In this document: positions 22,832 to 34,747 of the stretch, one piece after another
Numbering within the stretch: position 1 is the first letter of the stretch
How the letters are laid out: every line of letters starts with the position of its first letter
Assembly: GCF_030272615.1 (NCBI RefSeq)
Contig: NC_081412.1
Coordinates: 98,889,796 to 98,953,795, forward strand
Direction of reading: 5' to 3'
From: Cryptomeria japonica
Lineage: Eukaryota > Streptophyta > Pinopsida > Cupressales > Cupressaceae
DNA: 64,000 bases
Made by a program: the position numbers and the translations under genes
The notes under the pieces: generated by a model
The model's input: the letters and a program-made list of their open reading frames with translations, nothing else
Told to the model about the DNA's origin: nothing
The model's database searches: none

Positions 22832-23871
22832 TGTAGTGTAAAATTTATGTCAATCCTTTAATAATCAATTACACAACATTCAATGAAGCATTATATGAAA
22901 GAGTAAAAACAAGTAAACAAATTCAAATAACTCCCTCAAATCGCTCCGTTGTTCTCTATTCTTGAGAACCTTGCACATTTATGGGTTGGCTCTCATATGC
23001 ATGATCACACGATGACAACTCAAGAAACAAGAGTGATACAATGCAATTTTAAGATCTAAATGATATGAAAATCCTAAATTATCATGAAAAATGCAAGGAA
23101 AGCCATTATACAAATGATCTAATTGATATGCTAATTATGATAAAGCTAATGAGAATGTTGCTGATAATGAGGATGAGATTGCTAAAAATGCTAAGAAATG
23201 ATAAGGGGTCTTCTCATGGTTGAAATGAGGGATATTTATAGATTTTTAAAGACCAAGGCTGAGGTGGCATGAATCAACGATGGAGATTCAATCTGGAGAT
23301 ATCAACGGTCAAAAGTGAAGAAGTTAGGAAGGAGGTTGAAGGGGAGGACACTTGTCATCCCTAGAGGGACAAGTGTCAAGGAATCTCCACCAAGTACCAA
23401 CAAAGAGGCAAGTGGAAAGGAGAGAAAGGACAAGTAGAAAAGGTGCCATGTGTCCTCAAGAGAGGGTGAACAACCCAAGGGAGGTTAGGATAAAGAGGTT
23501 GGAGAAGATAGGGTTGGTTAACCCATGGTTAGATTAGGGGTAGGAGTTAGAAAGAGGTTAGAAGGTTTAGGAGTAGGAGACATGTGATTTAATTCAAATT
23601 TAAAAATTTGAATTAAACGAGAGACAAATGTGAGATTAATTTGAATTAATAATTCAAATTAAGAAGGAAAAAAAATGGAACAAATTAATTAAATTTGTCC
23701 ATTTAATTAGGAAAATAGAAGAAATAGATTAAGAAAGGAAGAATTAGAAATAATGAAATATATAAATAAATTAATAAATTCATTTATATAGTAGAGGAAT
23801 AAAATATTTTAATTAATTAAATAACTTCGTATTTAATCAATTATCTCCAGACTAATTTTCAATGTATACAT
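22832..23871 (-). repeat. Element E 3' LTR
   Basis: 1040 bp, tgtagtgtaa to gtgtataca on the plus strand. It matches 46919-47933 along its length. A minus-strand TATAAATA lies at 23233-23240 and recurs at 47321-47328 in the other LTR. Confidence 0.9.
23233..23240 (-). promoter_or_regulatory. TATA box in E 3' LTR
   Basis: TATAAATA on the minus strand, conserved in the partner LTR. Confidence 0.5.
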
Positions 23872-23885
23872 TTTGCCCCTTTGAA
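23872..23885 (-). other. Polypurine tract of E
   Basis: The minus strand reads TTCAAAGGGGCAAAA directly before the LTR start TGTATACA. Confidence 0.75.
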
Positions 23886-24581
23886 GTGATGTGTGACAAT
23901 GCATTGGTTCAAAAGAATTTGCTTGATGCCCCAGACTTTTCAGATACTAATAAAAAATCTGATTTTTACCCCAGACTTCGATAATCATGTGATAATGTGT
24001 GTATGCCCCCTTGGGAGATGAAACGGATAATTTTTTTATTTTCAGGATTTTTTTAGAAATTTTTAAATTTTTTATGATGTTTTGGAATTTTTGATTTTTG
24101 TGAAAATTTTCAAAATTTTAAATTTTGTCGATCGATTCATCTCTCGATAGAATGGGAAAACATTAAATGGCTTTGAAAAATGTATGAATTTGGAAATTAA
24201 TTTGAAATTTTTATGATGTTTAAGAATTTTGGGATTTTGATCAAACTATTTAACGTTTTGAGCACGCAGATTAGCATTTTCATTTTTCTAGCGCTTTCAA
24301 GCACTGTTTTAGCATTTTGGTATGACAGTTTAGCATTTTGGTATCAGGATGATTAAAATATGATTTTTGGTCCTCATCTTTGATTGGTTTTGATCAGTCT
24401 CAATTACCATGATATGCATCGCTTGATAGGATAGATAAAAACAACTTCATGATGAATGAGAGTCAATGATAAATACTCAATGAGATTGATTGAATCTCAC
24501 ATGAGTTGAGTAGATTGATATATTGAGTGATAGATAGATTGATAATTTGAAAATTGATGCAATGACTTGATGTGATTATAG
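23886..24581 (-). other. Element E post-pol region next to the 3' LTR
   Basis: No gene. It includes a T-rich stretch (24030-24120) and three copies of a tagcattttggtat-like string (24260-24345). It ends with tgattatag just before the PMD ORF. Confidence 0.5.
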
Positions 24582-26517
24582 GAGTACTTAGGTGTTTTAT
24601 AATCTTGGGAGAGATTCCTGAAGACATGGTAGTTGATACCTCAACTTCGACAGGCTGAGCTTAACATCATTGACAGATGTGGATTATCCTCTTTGATTGA
24701 TATGCCCCGATATATGATTAATTGGGGTTTGTTGATTGTGCTAGCCAAGAAATGACATAGTGTTCATAACACCTTTCACCTACCTACTGGCGAGATGACT
24801 ATGATGTCAAAGGACGTCTACAAGATTCTACGCATTCCTATTGTGGGAGACAATGTTTTCTATGATTTGACCGAGCAGGGTGGTATAGATGCCTTGAGGA
24901 GGATATTCCATGACAAGCACATTTGTGGATATGACATACCTTGGTAGGAGATGCTTGAATTATCCTATGGTCCACTACCTTATGTTCTTGCTGGATACGT
25001 CAGAGGATTCCTTTGTCTTGATCATAGGTCAAAGGGATTATCGGTTGGTTGGGGCCACTTGCTAGATAGAATGATTGTGTAGGGTACGTGGTATTCTTGG
25101 GGTTCCTGCATGCTTGCACATTTATATCATGATCTCCACAGGTTTGTTTATCTTGGGGCCACCAATCTATCAACAAGAGTCACACTATTGTAGATTCAGG
25201 CCTGGGAGCACATGGCCGTTACATGCCCTTTAACAAATAGGGATCATCCAACTGGGAGATCCCATGTCTATGGTTATACGAGTGTTGTTGTCTAGCGAAA
25301 GTTGAGAAAACTTAAGTATTAGTGATGAGTGTTGGGTGACTTGGATATGGTCATTTGCAGCCCTACCGAGTTTGCAAGGCATAGCTAGAGGATGGGCTCG
25401 AGATGCCTTATGTGTTTTCATCGTGATACCTAATTGGATGCACTCCACTTTTTATTGAGAACATTATTGTTACTCAAGTGCTGAGGTAGTATGGATGAGT
25501 ATAGGGACCTCCACAATGCACAACTTATTATGCATGAAGATGACAACATGTGGTCAACTGGGGCCCCACTATTTCATACGATCAGGCTTGTGCAGAGTAT
25601 CTGTCACTTGGGGCCCATGGTTGGGACTATTAGTGAGGCACCATAGATGAAGAGATGGCTTCTAAGCACATGCAATATTTTTATTGCCCATCCATTCCTA
25701 ATATTATCATGCCTTGATGAGCCTGTTCCAATATTTGACAATGAGGAGGAGCGACCACCACGCAGGGCTCCAATACGACAAAGAGATGGTGATGAGGGTG
25801 GAGCAGGTGGGGGAGATGGCAGTGGAGGAGATGGAGGAGATAGAGATGGAGGTAGGGGTGGAGGTAGCGGCTCAAGTCAATGGATACAAGTGCCCAGTGA
25901 TTGGGAGAGTCGAGTAGTATGGTGGAGGAGATCTGGGAGACTTCCTCCTCAAGGTACAAATATAGGGGCAATAGGTGCAGCTAGCCAGGTACCATCATAG
26001 GTACAGATAGGGACATCACAAATTTTACAGATTAGGGTGTTGTCTCATCAGTAGGGAGCATAGATAGCTTCCCTACAGTCCATGGTGTAGGGTTTATAAG
26101 GACAAATAGAATAGGTATAGGGTCAGTTGACCCAAGAACAGGCACAAATTACCTCTTTGATCACAGAGAGATATAGTTGCAGATAGAGATGAGAGAGTAC
26201 AAAGATTGGATGAGGGCACCAACATTGGTGAGAGAATCAAGGCCATCCAACATTCTACCTAGGAGGTAGAGTACTACCGACAACTATATTACACCATCGT
26301 TCCTACAGAGCGACGAGCTCTAAGTTTTTCTCAAGCCTCTAGCACTAGATCAAGATGGAGTTGGTTGTGGACCAAGAGGAGGGCTATCACAAGACCACTT
26401 CGTAGAGATCCTCCTAGTGGAGCTCTAGGTGTAGGACATTCAGGTGGTACCACAACAGGCATATATACAACTAGACCTACAACATATAGGGAGAGTTCAA
26501 CTCATCGCCCCACTTGA
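24582..26517 (+). pseudogene. Plant mobile domain (PMD) ORF, antisense in E
   Basis: The plus-strand translation, opposite to the pol genes of E, is recognisable as the plant mobile domain (aminotransferase-like PMD family). Diagnostic stretches are IDRCGLSSLIDMP and INWGLLIVLAKK near 24670-24750, NTFHLPTGEMTMMSKDVYK (about 24760-24820), IPIVGDNVFYD, GFLCLDHRSKGLSVGWG (about 25005-25060) and WGSCMLAHLYHDLH (about 25095-25140). The C-terminal part has a Gly/Asp-rich tract (about 25780-25880) and ends at TGA 26517. Many stops occur, several where a Trp codon is expected (TGG to TAG or TGA). PMD proteins act in silencing and genome stability in plants; the role in retroelements is unknown. A related copy sits at the same place in F. 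Confidence 0.82.
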
Positions 26518-27070
26518 TGCAAATATCACATATTTGCTTTTATTGTATACACTTTTATGAGACACTTGATTATTCGAGCCATTCATTTTTGTGATGTATC
26601 TCTCATACTTTATGATATCATTATGTATTGGACATTGATTCTTTTGTATTATATGAGATGCAACAGAGACTTGATGCGATGCCTACATGCTTATGATATG
26701 ATGGATGCACTTGGTTACATTATGGATGCATTAAATTTTACCTTCTTTATATGGCTTATATAATGGATGTATGTATCTAGTTATTTAGATGAGCCTATGA
26801 TATGCATTTTGTGCATTTTTATTGATTATGAGATGCAGTTCTATTTATGATACTTTGATGATTATGCTTATGATGATCTATGGTGTTTATGCTATGAGTA
26901 ACTAATGTAATAATGATTATGTACCATGTGATGAATTCTTATATGATCATTTAATATTTCTATGTGTATGGTTTTCTCATGTACAATGAAAATAATTGTG
27001 AAATGGATAAGGTATTATGCAATGCTATGCAATGGTTACTAATTTGTGATGGTTCATGCATATATACATG
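26518..27070 (-). other. Element E post-pol region; no gene
   Basis: AT-rich sequence with many tgatg/tatgatg strings, like 52300-52850 in F. No coding region is supported. Confidence 0.5.
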
Positions 27071-27075
27071 ATTAT
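27071..27075. repeat. Target-site duplication of copia-type solo LTR, left (ATTAT)
   Basis: attat, repeated at 28084-28088. Confidence 0.92.
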
Positions 27076-28083
27076 TGTTGGAATCCAAGAACATTGAGAG
27101 GGGGGGGGGGGGGGGGAGAATCCGTGTTTTACTGGTAATGTTAGTTTTGAACTTATTGCTTATTAATCAGTTAATAGTAAATAAAATTAGAATGCATACA
27201 CCAAATAACATAAAGAAAGGCAACACCATAGCACCAAGATTTTTACATGCAAAACCTTGCAAAGGGAAAAACCACGATGGGGCTGATACCCACAATATCT
27301 ATATACTTGATCAAGGTATACAAATATTACATAAGTGGGTCTGCACATGCAAAAAGGCCAAATGCCTAGAGCACACTGCTCAAACACAAAATAGGAAGTC
27401 TCACTAACTTACATAAGATTTACAAGTGTTTACAAATAAAAATGAACTTATAAATAACATCTGACTATGCTGGATAAGTTCTGGTGAATTCTCTGATATC
27501 CTCCTTTGTATACCGGTTCTTTGATTCTCTGTTCTGCTACCAGTTATGTTGTGCATGTGAAACTACACAAAGTCGCTTCCAATCGCTGACTAAAATGCAT
27601 ACAAAAACTCATTGAAATATTCGCTACCAAAAGTTCATATTCCATCACATATTGTATGTCTAATCTATCACTGAGGTGATCTTCTTAAATACCCCTCTAT
27701 CTTTTCCATGTCGGCTTCAATGAGAAATAAAAACAAGTTGGTTGCCAGTTCATAATGAAAATCAAACATAAATCTAATGACCATGTCGTCCATCACATGT
27801 TACCACCAAAATCCATGAAGACATAATCGAGACCAAAAGATTTCCTAACTGGGTCATATCCATTACCAAGTTCTATGTACACGTTACTGGGATGAAGACT
27901 TAGCTGGGATGCAGTGAATGCCAGTGTCAGTGCCGGTGTGAAGCAATGTGAATACTAATACCGGTTAATGCAATGAATGCCAGTTAACCAAATAGTGAAA
28001 CTGTTTACCCCGAGATGATGAGTTGCCATCAATGACAACCCATAATTCCATTAACCTTACCGGATGAGTGTCAATTGCCAACA
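27076..28083 (-). repeat. Ty1/copia-type solo LTR in E
   Basis: 1008 bp with TGTTGG...CCAACA ends and a perfect 5-bp duplication (attat). Its plus-strand start tgttggaatccaagaacatt is the inverse of the end of the LTR of G (ttccttgattccaata), so it belongs to the same or a close family. There is no internal region, so it is the product of LTR-LTR recombination. A 17-base G run (27100-27116) replaces the CCCCCC-type run of the G LTR. Confidence 0.92.
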
Positions 28084-28088
28084 ATTAT
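28084..28088. repeat. Target-site duplication of copia-type solo LTR, right (ATTAT)
   Basis: Perfect copy of 27071-27075. Confidence 0.92.
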
Positions 28089-28449
28089 GACTTGAATGAT
28101 GATGAATATGATAATGATAGAATGAATATGCAATAATTATTGTGTAACATGTGATTGTATGTATGAATTTTTTTATGTATAATTTTATGTAATGATATGC
28201 AATGTGCAATGATTTGATGTTAAATGCAATATGTTATGAAATGCAATGATATACTAAGTGATGAATGCCATGCATGGATTAATTACATGAATGCCCTTAT
28301 AATGATCTAAAATGAAACTGTCAATGACACAATATGTAATTATATACCAAATGATTAATGTAATGCAAATCTTTAAGACATCTACATGTGAAATGAATCT
28401 AACGATGATTGAATTCTCATGGCATGGAGCTTTATGTAGATGAATCACT
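28089..28449 (-). other. Element E post-pol region between solo LTR and LINE; no gene
   Basis: AT-rich, dominated by aatgatatgcaatg-like strings. Nothing else is seen. Confidence 0.45.
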
Positions 28450-28664
28450 TGTTTTTGTTCTGATTAATTAGTAGAAGTAGGTTTTAAGGACCCGAAACCT
28501 TTTACAGAAAGATCAAAAGATAGTTTAGCAAAGATCAACTAGACCAGCATAAAGAGAACAAACAAAAGACTGGCAAGATAGTCAGCAACCCGAACAAATA
28601 ACAAGAAATTAGGAACAACAAAGCAGAAAAAACTGAAAATAAAGACCTAGACAACTAGCAACAC

Positions 28665-30560
28665 TTACAAAGACTTAAGAAGTTCAACAACCTTAATGAA
28701 CAATAGGTCATAATTTGCCAAAGCAACTTTGAGCTCTTCGATTTCCTTGTTTGCCTTTTTCTCCCTCTTCTTGCCTCTAGTCCTCGTTCTAGGTCCTTGC
28801 ACACCTTCCAGGCCCTCCATGTCAGGTTCCTACTCCAGGGATCCCTTCTCATTCTCCAACTTAGTGATCAGGATTTTGATGTTGTCAGCCGACCTTTAGA
28901 ATGTTATAACTTTGTTCAACAATGCTTCTGAGACAGGTATCGATTTTGTTGAGTCTATTTTCAACATCCACCATTCTTTGGTCCCTAACAGTGTCATTAT
29001 TTTTTATTTCCTCCAGGGCCTTCTCCACTTGCTCAAACCTTGGATTGAAGGCGTCCCTAATCTCTTTAACTCTGGCAATAGTCTTTCCCAAATTATCAAC
29101 ATACTCAGCCATGGATTTACCTTCACCAATGCTAATAGTCTCCAAAAATTGAATGCTATGACTCAGTTTCTTGTTTTCCTCCACAACTTTCTTGTGACTG
29201 TTTATGAGCCAGTCAAGGGTGTCCACAAATCTCTTCAAACCCTCAACAGAAGGGTTAGAAGGGGGGATTTTTCCACCAACCTTGGCCTGATCAGTTTTGG
29301 GGTCTTCACCACCAGTATTTTGTTCGACATCACCACCACTCTGGTCGAAACCATCCCTTGTAATCTCCTCCTCAACTTTTTGGTTTGCATCTGAATCCTT
29401 GCTCTGCTCTTTGTCCTCCATCTTCGGATTAGAATTGCCCTGCCTTTTCCTTTTCTGAAAAGTAGATTTAGGTTTCTTCTTCTGAGGGGATGGAGAGTCA
29501 TCCTTTTCAAAGCCCTCAGAGACCTCCTCCGAGGAGGAAGAGTGAATCTGGAAGACCTTCTCTTTGCTTTTTTTCTTGCCCTTGGAAGAGGATGACTTAC
29601 TGCTCTCCTATTTTCTTTTCTTACCCAATTCAACCTCTGAATCCTTTAGGCTCTCCTCAATCTCACTTTTCGAATCACTGACAAAATCCTCACCCACAGA
29701 AAATTCAGAGTCTGACCCTTCCTCAGATTCAGAGACAAAAGCTGGGGGCGGGCAATTTGATTAGCTTTAATATGATCATAGGTTAGAACCATTAGACCTT
29801 TGTGCATAACAGTGTCTCCCTTAGGGTTCTCTCTATGGGCTTTGATAGTGGCATTCATCAAGCAGATAAGGAAATAAGGCATGTTAACTTTGTCTTTATA
29901 CCTAAAGTGGTTGAGCAGCATGAAATGGTAACCACAGACTTTGGTAAATCTGCCATCTAGAGTGATGTAGCACATGATTGCAAATAGAACCTCCCTCCAA
30001 GGCTTAGCAAAGGACCTGGGAGGGTAGTAGGTCTTTCTAAGCTTAACCAGTCACTTCTTCTCTTTAGTAGTTTTAGGGTATCACTCGATGGCCTCCTTGC
30101 TAAGCTTTCTGTCCTTGTCGAAATTACTTCCCTCCCTCTGGAGACCCGTCACCTGAGCAATGAGGTCTTCATCAATGGTGATAGTTTGATCTCCCATTTT
30201 TAGGGTGCCCTTCCTCCAATTTTTGGTGAAAAACTTAGTGATTTTAGCATCCCTCCCATGGAGTCTTTCCATGTACTTCGTTAGCCTACCTTTCTACAAG
30301 ATACTCCATATTTCCTCCTTTTCTTTCCATTCTTTACAATTACTGGGCTCATAGTGACGCCTGTTACCTCCCATGATTTCATAGCTCAAACCAAAAACTT
30401 GAGAGTTGCAGATAGCTAATGGAAAGAAATCACTAGATTCGGCCCCAAAAACCCAGAAAGCGTGGGAGAAGGTGGCATTTGTCTTATCATTATCGGTACT
30501 GACACAATAATAATTAATATTATCCCTCCAAGTCATGTTATTAATCATTATATAATCCAT
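28665..30560 (-). pseudogene. LINE ORF3: unknown protein with coiled-coil C terminus
   Basis: About 632 codons on the minus strand, starting at the ATG at 30560 inside the last codons of ORF2. The N-terminal third (30560-29780) is a globular-looking domain with GRDAKITKFFTKNW, DEDLIAQVTGLQREG and VCGYHFMLLNHFRYKDKVN; I recall similar ORFs in other plant retroelements but cannot name a function. A frameshift in a C run near 29755 leads to a Ser/Asp/Glu/Lys-rich middle (about 29750-29270), then a heptad-like coiled coil (29240-28900), a second frameshift near 28893, and a basic end with TAA at 28665. Stops occur where Gln or Trp is likely (30296, 30079, 30046). No RT, nuclease or protease motif is present. 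Confidence 0.72.
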
Positions 30561-33500
30561 TTAAAATCTTTGAGGTGCCATTATATCGATCCATGAAAAT
30601 GATCGATCTGGTATCATTAAGAAGATCCTCTTCACCTTCCTAGGTAATCATGTTGTCACGAGTGACCACCATGTTAGCTGCCCAACCTGCGGGGCCATTT
30701 GCTTCCTGATAAATGTGACAGATAAAACATTTATCAAAGGTTTTAATAAGATCCCTAGCAGCCTTAATAATATTGTTGATAGTCCATGAGGGCTTGTTAA
30801 TTCCTTTTAGGCAGTTAATGATATTATTAGAGTCCCCCTCGATCTAGAGATAAGGATAGTTCCACCTTTTAGCCAGAAGGATGCCTTGGAGAGCAGCCAT
30901 AGCTTCTGCCATTTGGTTAGTTTGGCAACCTATAAGAACAACAACAATTTCCTTACAAATGCCTTTTTCATCTCTGAGAATTGCACCACATCCCGTAGGT
31001 CTAGGATTGCCTTTAGCAGCACTGTCAAAGTTGATTTTAAACCATCCAGGAGGGGGAGAGTACCACTTAGCTTCAAGTCTCTTACTTTGTTTAGTATCAA
31101 TCCTAGCAACACTATTCAGGTTCCAGGAGTTGAGGATGTGAGATTCCAGGCAATTAAAAGGAGTGAAAGGTTCTCCAATGGTCTTGAGGTTCTCCACTAT
31201 AGCCCTTTGAATTTTTTTAAATACAACAACCTGGGGGAAAGAAGAATCCTTGAAGATGCGGTTGTTCCTTTCTTTCCAAATCCCCTACAAGATGTGAGGA
31301 AGAGAGAGCTGCCACAAAGTTCTCAAAGAGGGATTAGACCAATGGTAGCTCCAAGAATGGAACAAGTCTTGAATAGAGTTAGGGAACACCCATACCATAC
31401 AAAAATTCTTAAGAAAACTTTCCCAAATAGAGACAATGAAAGAACAATGAATAGCCAAGTGGTCCACATACTCTTCCTCCTCATGACACAAAACACACCT
31501 ATTGGGGAGATTAAAACCTCTGATCTTAAGGTTGTCTAGGGTCAAAATTTTGTTTTGGAGAATAGTCCAATAGAAGATATTGATCTTCGGAATAAGACCC
31601 TTGATCCAAGCTTTAGACCATAAGGGGTTCTTTGATGGGGCTGGAGTCAGCACTCCATACATGGAAGAAATAGGAAGGTTGCCTTTGGGCTCAAGTTTTC
31701 AAATAAGAATATCTTCTTCATTATTTAGCCAAGTAGAAAACAAGTGCTTCTTGAGATTGATGAGGCCAGGGTGTATACCTTCAATATTTTTCCATTTGTC
31801 ACCTATCCAGTACCCCTCAAACAAGGAACCAAAAACTCTTTTACAAGGGGCAACAAAAGGGGCCCAATTAGGGATTTCTAGAAAAGGCTTATCAAGCAAC
31901 CAGGGATCTTCCCAAAATCTGACTTTCCTACCATTGCCAACTCTCCATTTAACCCCTTTAGCTATGGTGTCTTTACACTTTGAAGCATGGTTCCAAATGT
32001 GAGATCCATTGATGCTGAAATCAGAGTTGATGAAAGAGAAAAGAGACGAAGATGAGAGCGGATACTTACTTCTCCAAATTTCACACCACTCACTGTCAGA
32101 GTAGAACAATCTCCATATTCATTTGGACAAAAGAGCTTCATTGAGAGTCCCGATTCTCCTCAGACCCAGACCACCCTTGCTTTTTGATCTACAAACCTTG
32201 TCCCAAGCCACTAAAGACATTCTCTTCTTTTCCTCAACCCTAGACCAAATAATTTTTTTTTGGATTTTTTCAATAGCATCAACAAACTTAATAGGGATTC
32301 TGAAGAGACTAACAGCATAAATAGGAATTCTTTGAAGGGATGCTTTAAGAAGTTGTAACTTGCCAGCCTGACTTAAGAGAGCACCTTTCCAACCAATAAG
32401 CTTTCTCTGAAATTTATCCACCAAAGAACTCCAAAAGGAATCAAGGGGAGAGATGCCCAAGGAGAGGCCAAGGTAGGTAGCAGGAAGGACAATAATCCGA
32501 CATTCCAAAATTCTGCTAATTCTATACTGTCTTCTCTCAGGAGTGTTGATGAAAAACTCTTCACTTTTAACCCAGTTGATAAGCTAGCTAGAAGCAGACG
32601 CAAACTTGCACAGAGGGTCCTTCAGGATTCTGGCTTCCAAAATACTAGAATCCCCCATAATGATGGTATCATCCACAAATTGCTAGTGGGAGCAGGTGTG
32701 ATTAACAGAAGAGGGTTGGAGACCTTTAAAGATACCTCTAGTCACCATACTTTCCATGTACCTACCAAAGCATTCAACCATAATGATGAAGAGAATAGGG
32801 GAGATGGGATCCCTTGCCTCAAACCTCTGGAGGATTTAAAAAAATGGGAGGGGAAGCCGTTAACAAGAACACCAAAGGAGCTAGAGAAGAGAAGCTGCTT
32901 GAAGAGGTCCACACATCTATTAGAGAAGCCAAAAGCCAAGAGAACCTTCATGAGGAAAGACTAGTCCACCCGGTCATAAGCCTTGGAGAGATCAAGCTTG
33001 AGAATAAAGCCCTTCTTCTTGGCCATAACAAGGGAATGGATATTCTCATGGACAGTAATGATGGAATCAAGAATTTTCCTTCCTGGCACAAAACCATTAT
33101 GCTGAAGACTGATCAAGGAGGGAAGGAGATTCAAGAGTTTGGAGGTGAGGACCTTGGAAATAATCTTATAGAAAGAGTTGCATAAACTGATAGGCTTGAA
33201 CGTATCCATGGAGTCAGCTCCTTGAATTTTGGGGATCAAAGCAATGAAGGTGGCATTAATTTCTTTCAGTAATCTTCTTGCCCCAAAAAATTATTTAACC
33301 CCATTGGAAACATCTTTCCCAACAATATCCCAGAACTCTTAGAAGAAGAACATAGGGAAGCCATCAGGACCAGGAGCTTTATTGCCCTCAAAAGAAAAGA
33401 CAACATTTCTGATCTCCAAGTCAGAAGGGATGGAAGTCAAAAAAGCATTCTTATGCTCATCAATAAGGCAAGAAATGTTCTGGAGGAAGGCATTTTGAAC

Positions 33501-34745
33501 ATCATCATCCAAGCTCTGAACCCTACAAAGAAGATCAGAGAAGAAATTTTTTGCCTCATTTCTAATCTCCTCCTCCTTGACTAGCTCCACATTGTCCACC
33601 ATCAGTTTTTTGATCCTATTAGTAGCTTTGTGTTTGATAGTCGACATATGGAAGAATCTGGCATTCCTATCCCCTTCCTTCAACCAAATACATCTAGATC
33701 TTTGCTTCCAAAAAGCTTCTTCTTTTGCAATGATATTGTGGTATCTTTCAAGGATCTCATTTTCTTCTACAATTGTAACAGTGGAGAATCCATTCTTCTG
33801 GATTTGGACCTAAATTTTGTTGAGGTCTTCCTGAATTTTTCCTTTGGCCTCAAAAATATTCCCAAAGCTGGATTTATTCCAGGTCCTTATGTTATCTTTT
33901 ATGCTTTTAAGTTTCTTCACAACTCTATACATGGCAGTACCCTCAACTTGAATGTTCCACCATTCCTAAATTTTATGAGTCAGATCCGGATGTAATGTCC
34001 ATATTTTTTCAAACCTAAAGGAAAAATGCCTTCTCCTATTGATAGGGTCAGCAATAAGATTTATAGGGTAGTGATCAGACCCAACAAGAATGTGAGCAGA
34101 CAGAGAGCAGAAATAATGTCTGAACCAATCATCAGGTATAAGAGCCCTGTCAAGGTGAACTTGAATAAGGTCATTTCCAGCTCTCCTATTAGTCCAAGTG
34201 TAGTTGAAACCCTGCATCTCCACATCATTAAGGGCCTGAGTGTTTATAAAATCCATGAGGGCCAGTCTACTATCCATCTGAGAAGGGAAACCACCAAATT
34301 TTTCCTCTTCTTTCAACGGGGCATTAAAGTCTCCCATGACCAGCCAATTGAGGTTCTTGAAGCTATCCCTTATTTCCATAAGTTTTTTCCAAAACTTGCT
34401 TCTGGCTTTCAAGGTATTGGGAGCATAGATGTTTATGAGGACCCAAGAGGTGTCATCCTTTAAATGCTCAAACTTAATGCAAGAAAAATTGCTCTCTTGG
34501 ATAAGAACTTGACCTCTAACACTATTGAGATTCCAGATTGTTGCAATGCCTCCAAAGGCACCTTTAGAGCTACCACCACAGATGCTACCAGATTTAAAGA
34601 AATTCAAAGCTTCAACCTTTTCTCTACTCATCTTAGTTTCTTGAATAAGAAAAATGTCAGGTTTACTATCCCTAATCATATTCCTAATAATATCATGCTT
34701 GTGGGGATTATTAAGTGCCCTTATGTTCCAAGAAACAATCTTCAT
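30541..34745 (-). pseudogene. LINE ORF2: endonuclease-reverse transcriptase-RNase H
   Basis: About 1400 codons. It opens with an apurinic/apyrimidinic-type endonuclease: MKIVSWNIRALNNP, LIQETKMS, INIYAPN, LVMGDFNAPL and VGSDHYPI (34745-34060), with catalytic residues visible. The RT follows (about 33420-32500) with GPDGFPM, FKPISLCNSFYKIISK, QHNGFVPGR, LKLDLSKAYDRVD and the catalytic QFVDDTIIMGD (FVDD for FADD), then a zf-RVT-like region (LPNRCVLCHEEEEYVDHL, about 31510) and an RNase H with INFDSAAKGNP, NQMAEAMAAL and IEGDSNN. The fourth RNase H Asp (AD in related proteins) reads G. There is one frameshift between 32740 and 32510 and several stops. TAA is at 30541-30543. Confidence 0.92.
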
Positions 34746-34747
34746 AA

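Noticed and set aside
24582-26517. PMD region as a functional host gene
   Set aside because: Too many stops, and its position beside an LTR in two elements indicates a retroelement-borne ORF.
27100-27116. Seventeen-base G run as a G-quadruplex or functional site
   Set aside because: The related LTR has a short C/G run here; replication or assembly slippage is the simpler explanation.
30886-31539. Plus-strand ORF of 217 codons opposite the LINE RNase H region
   Set aside because: Shadow of well-supported minus-strand ORF2; no domain of its own. The same applies to 32814-33185 and 34026-34463.
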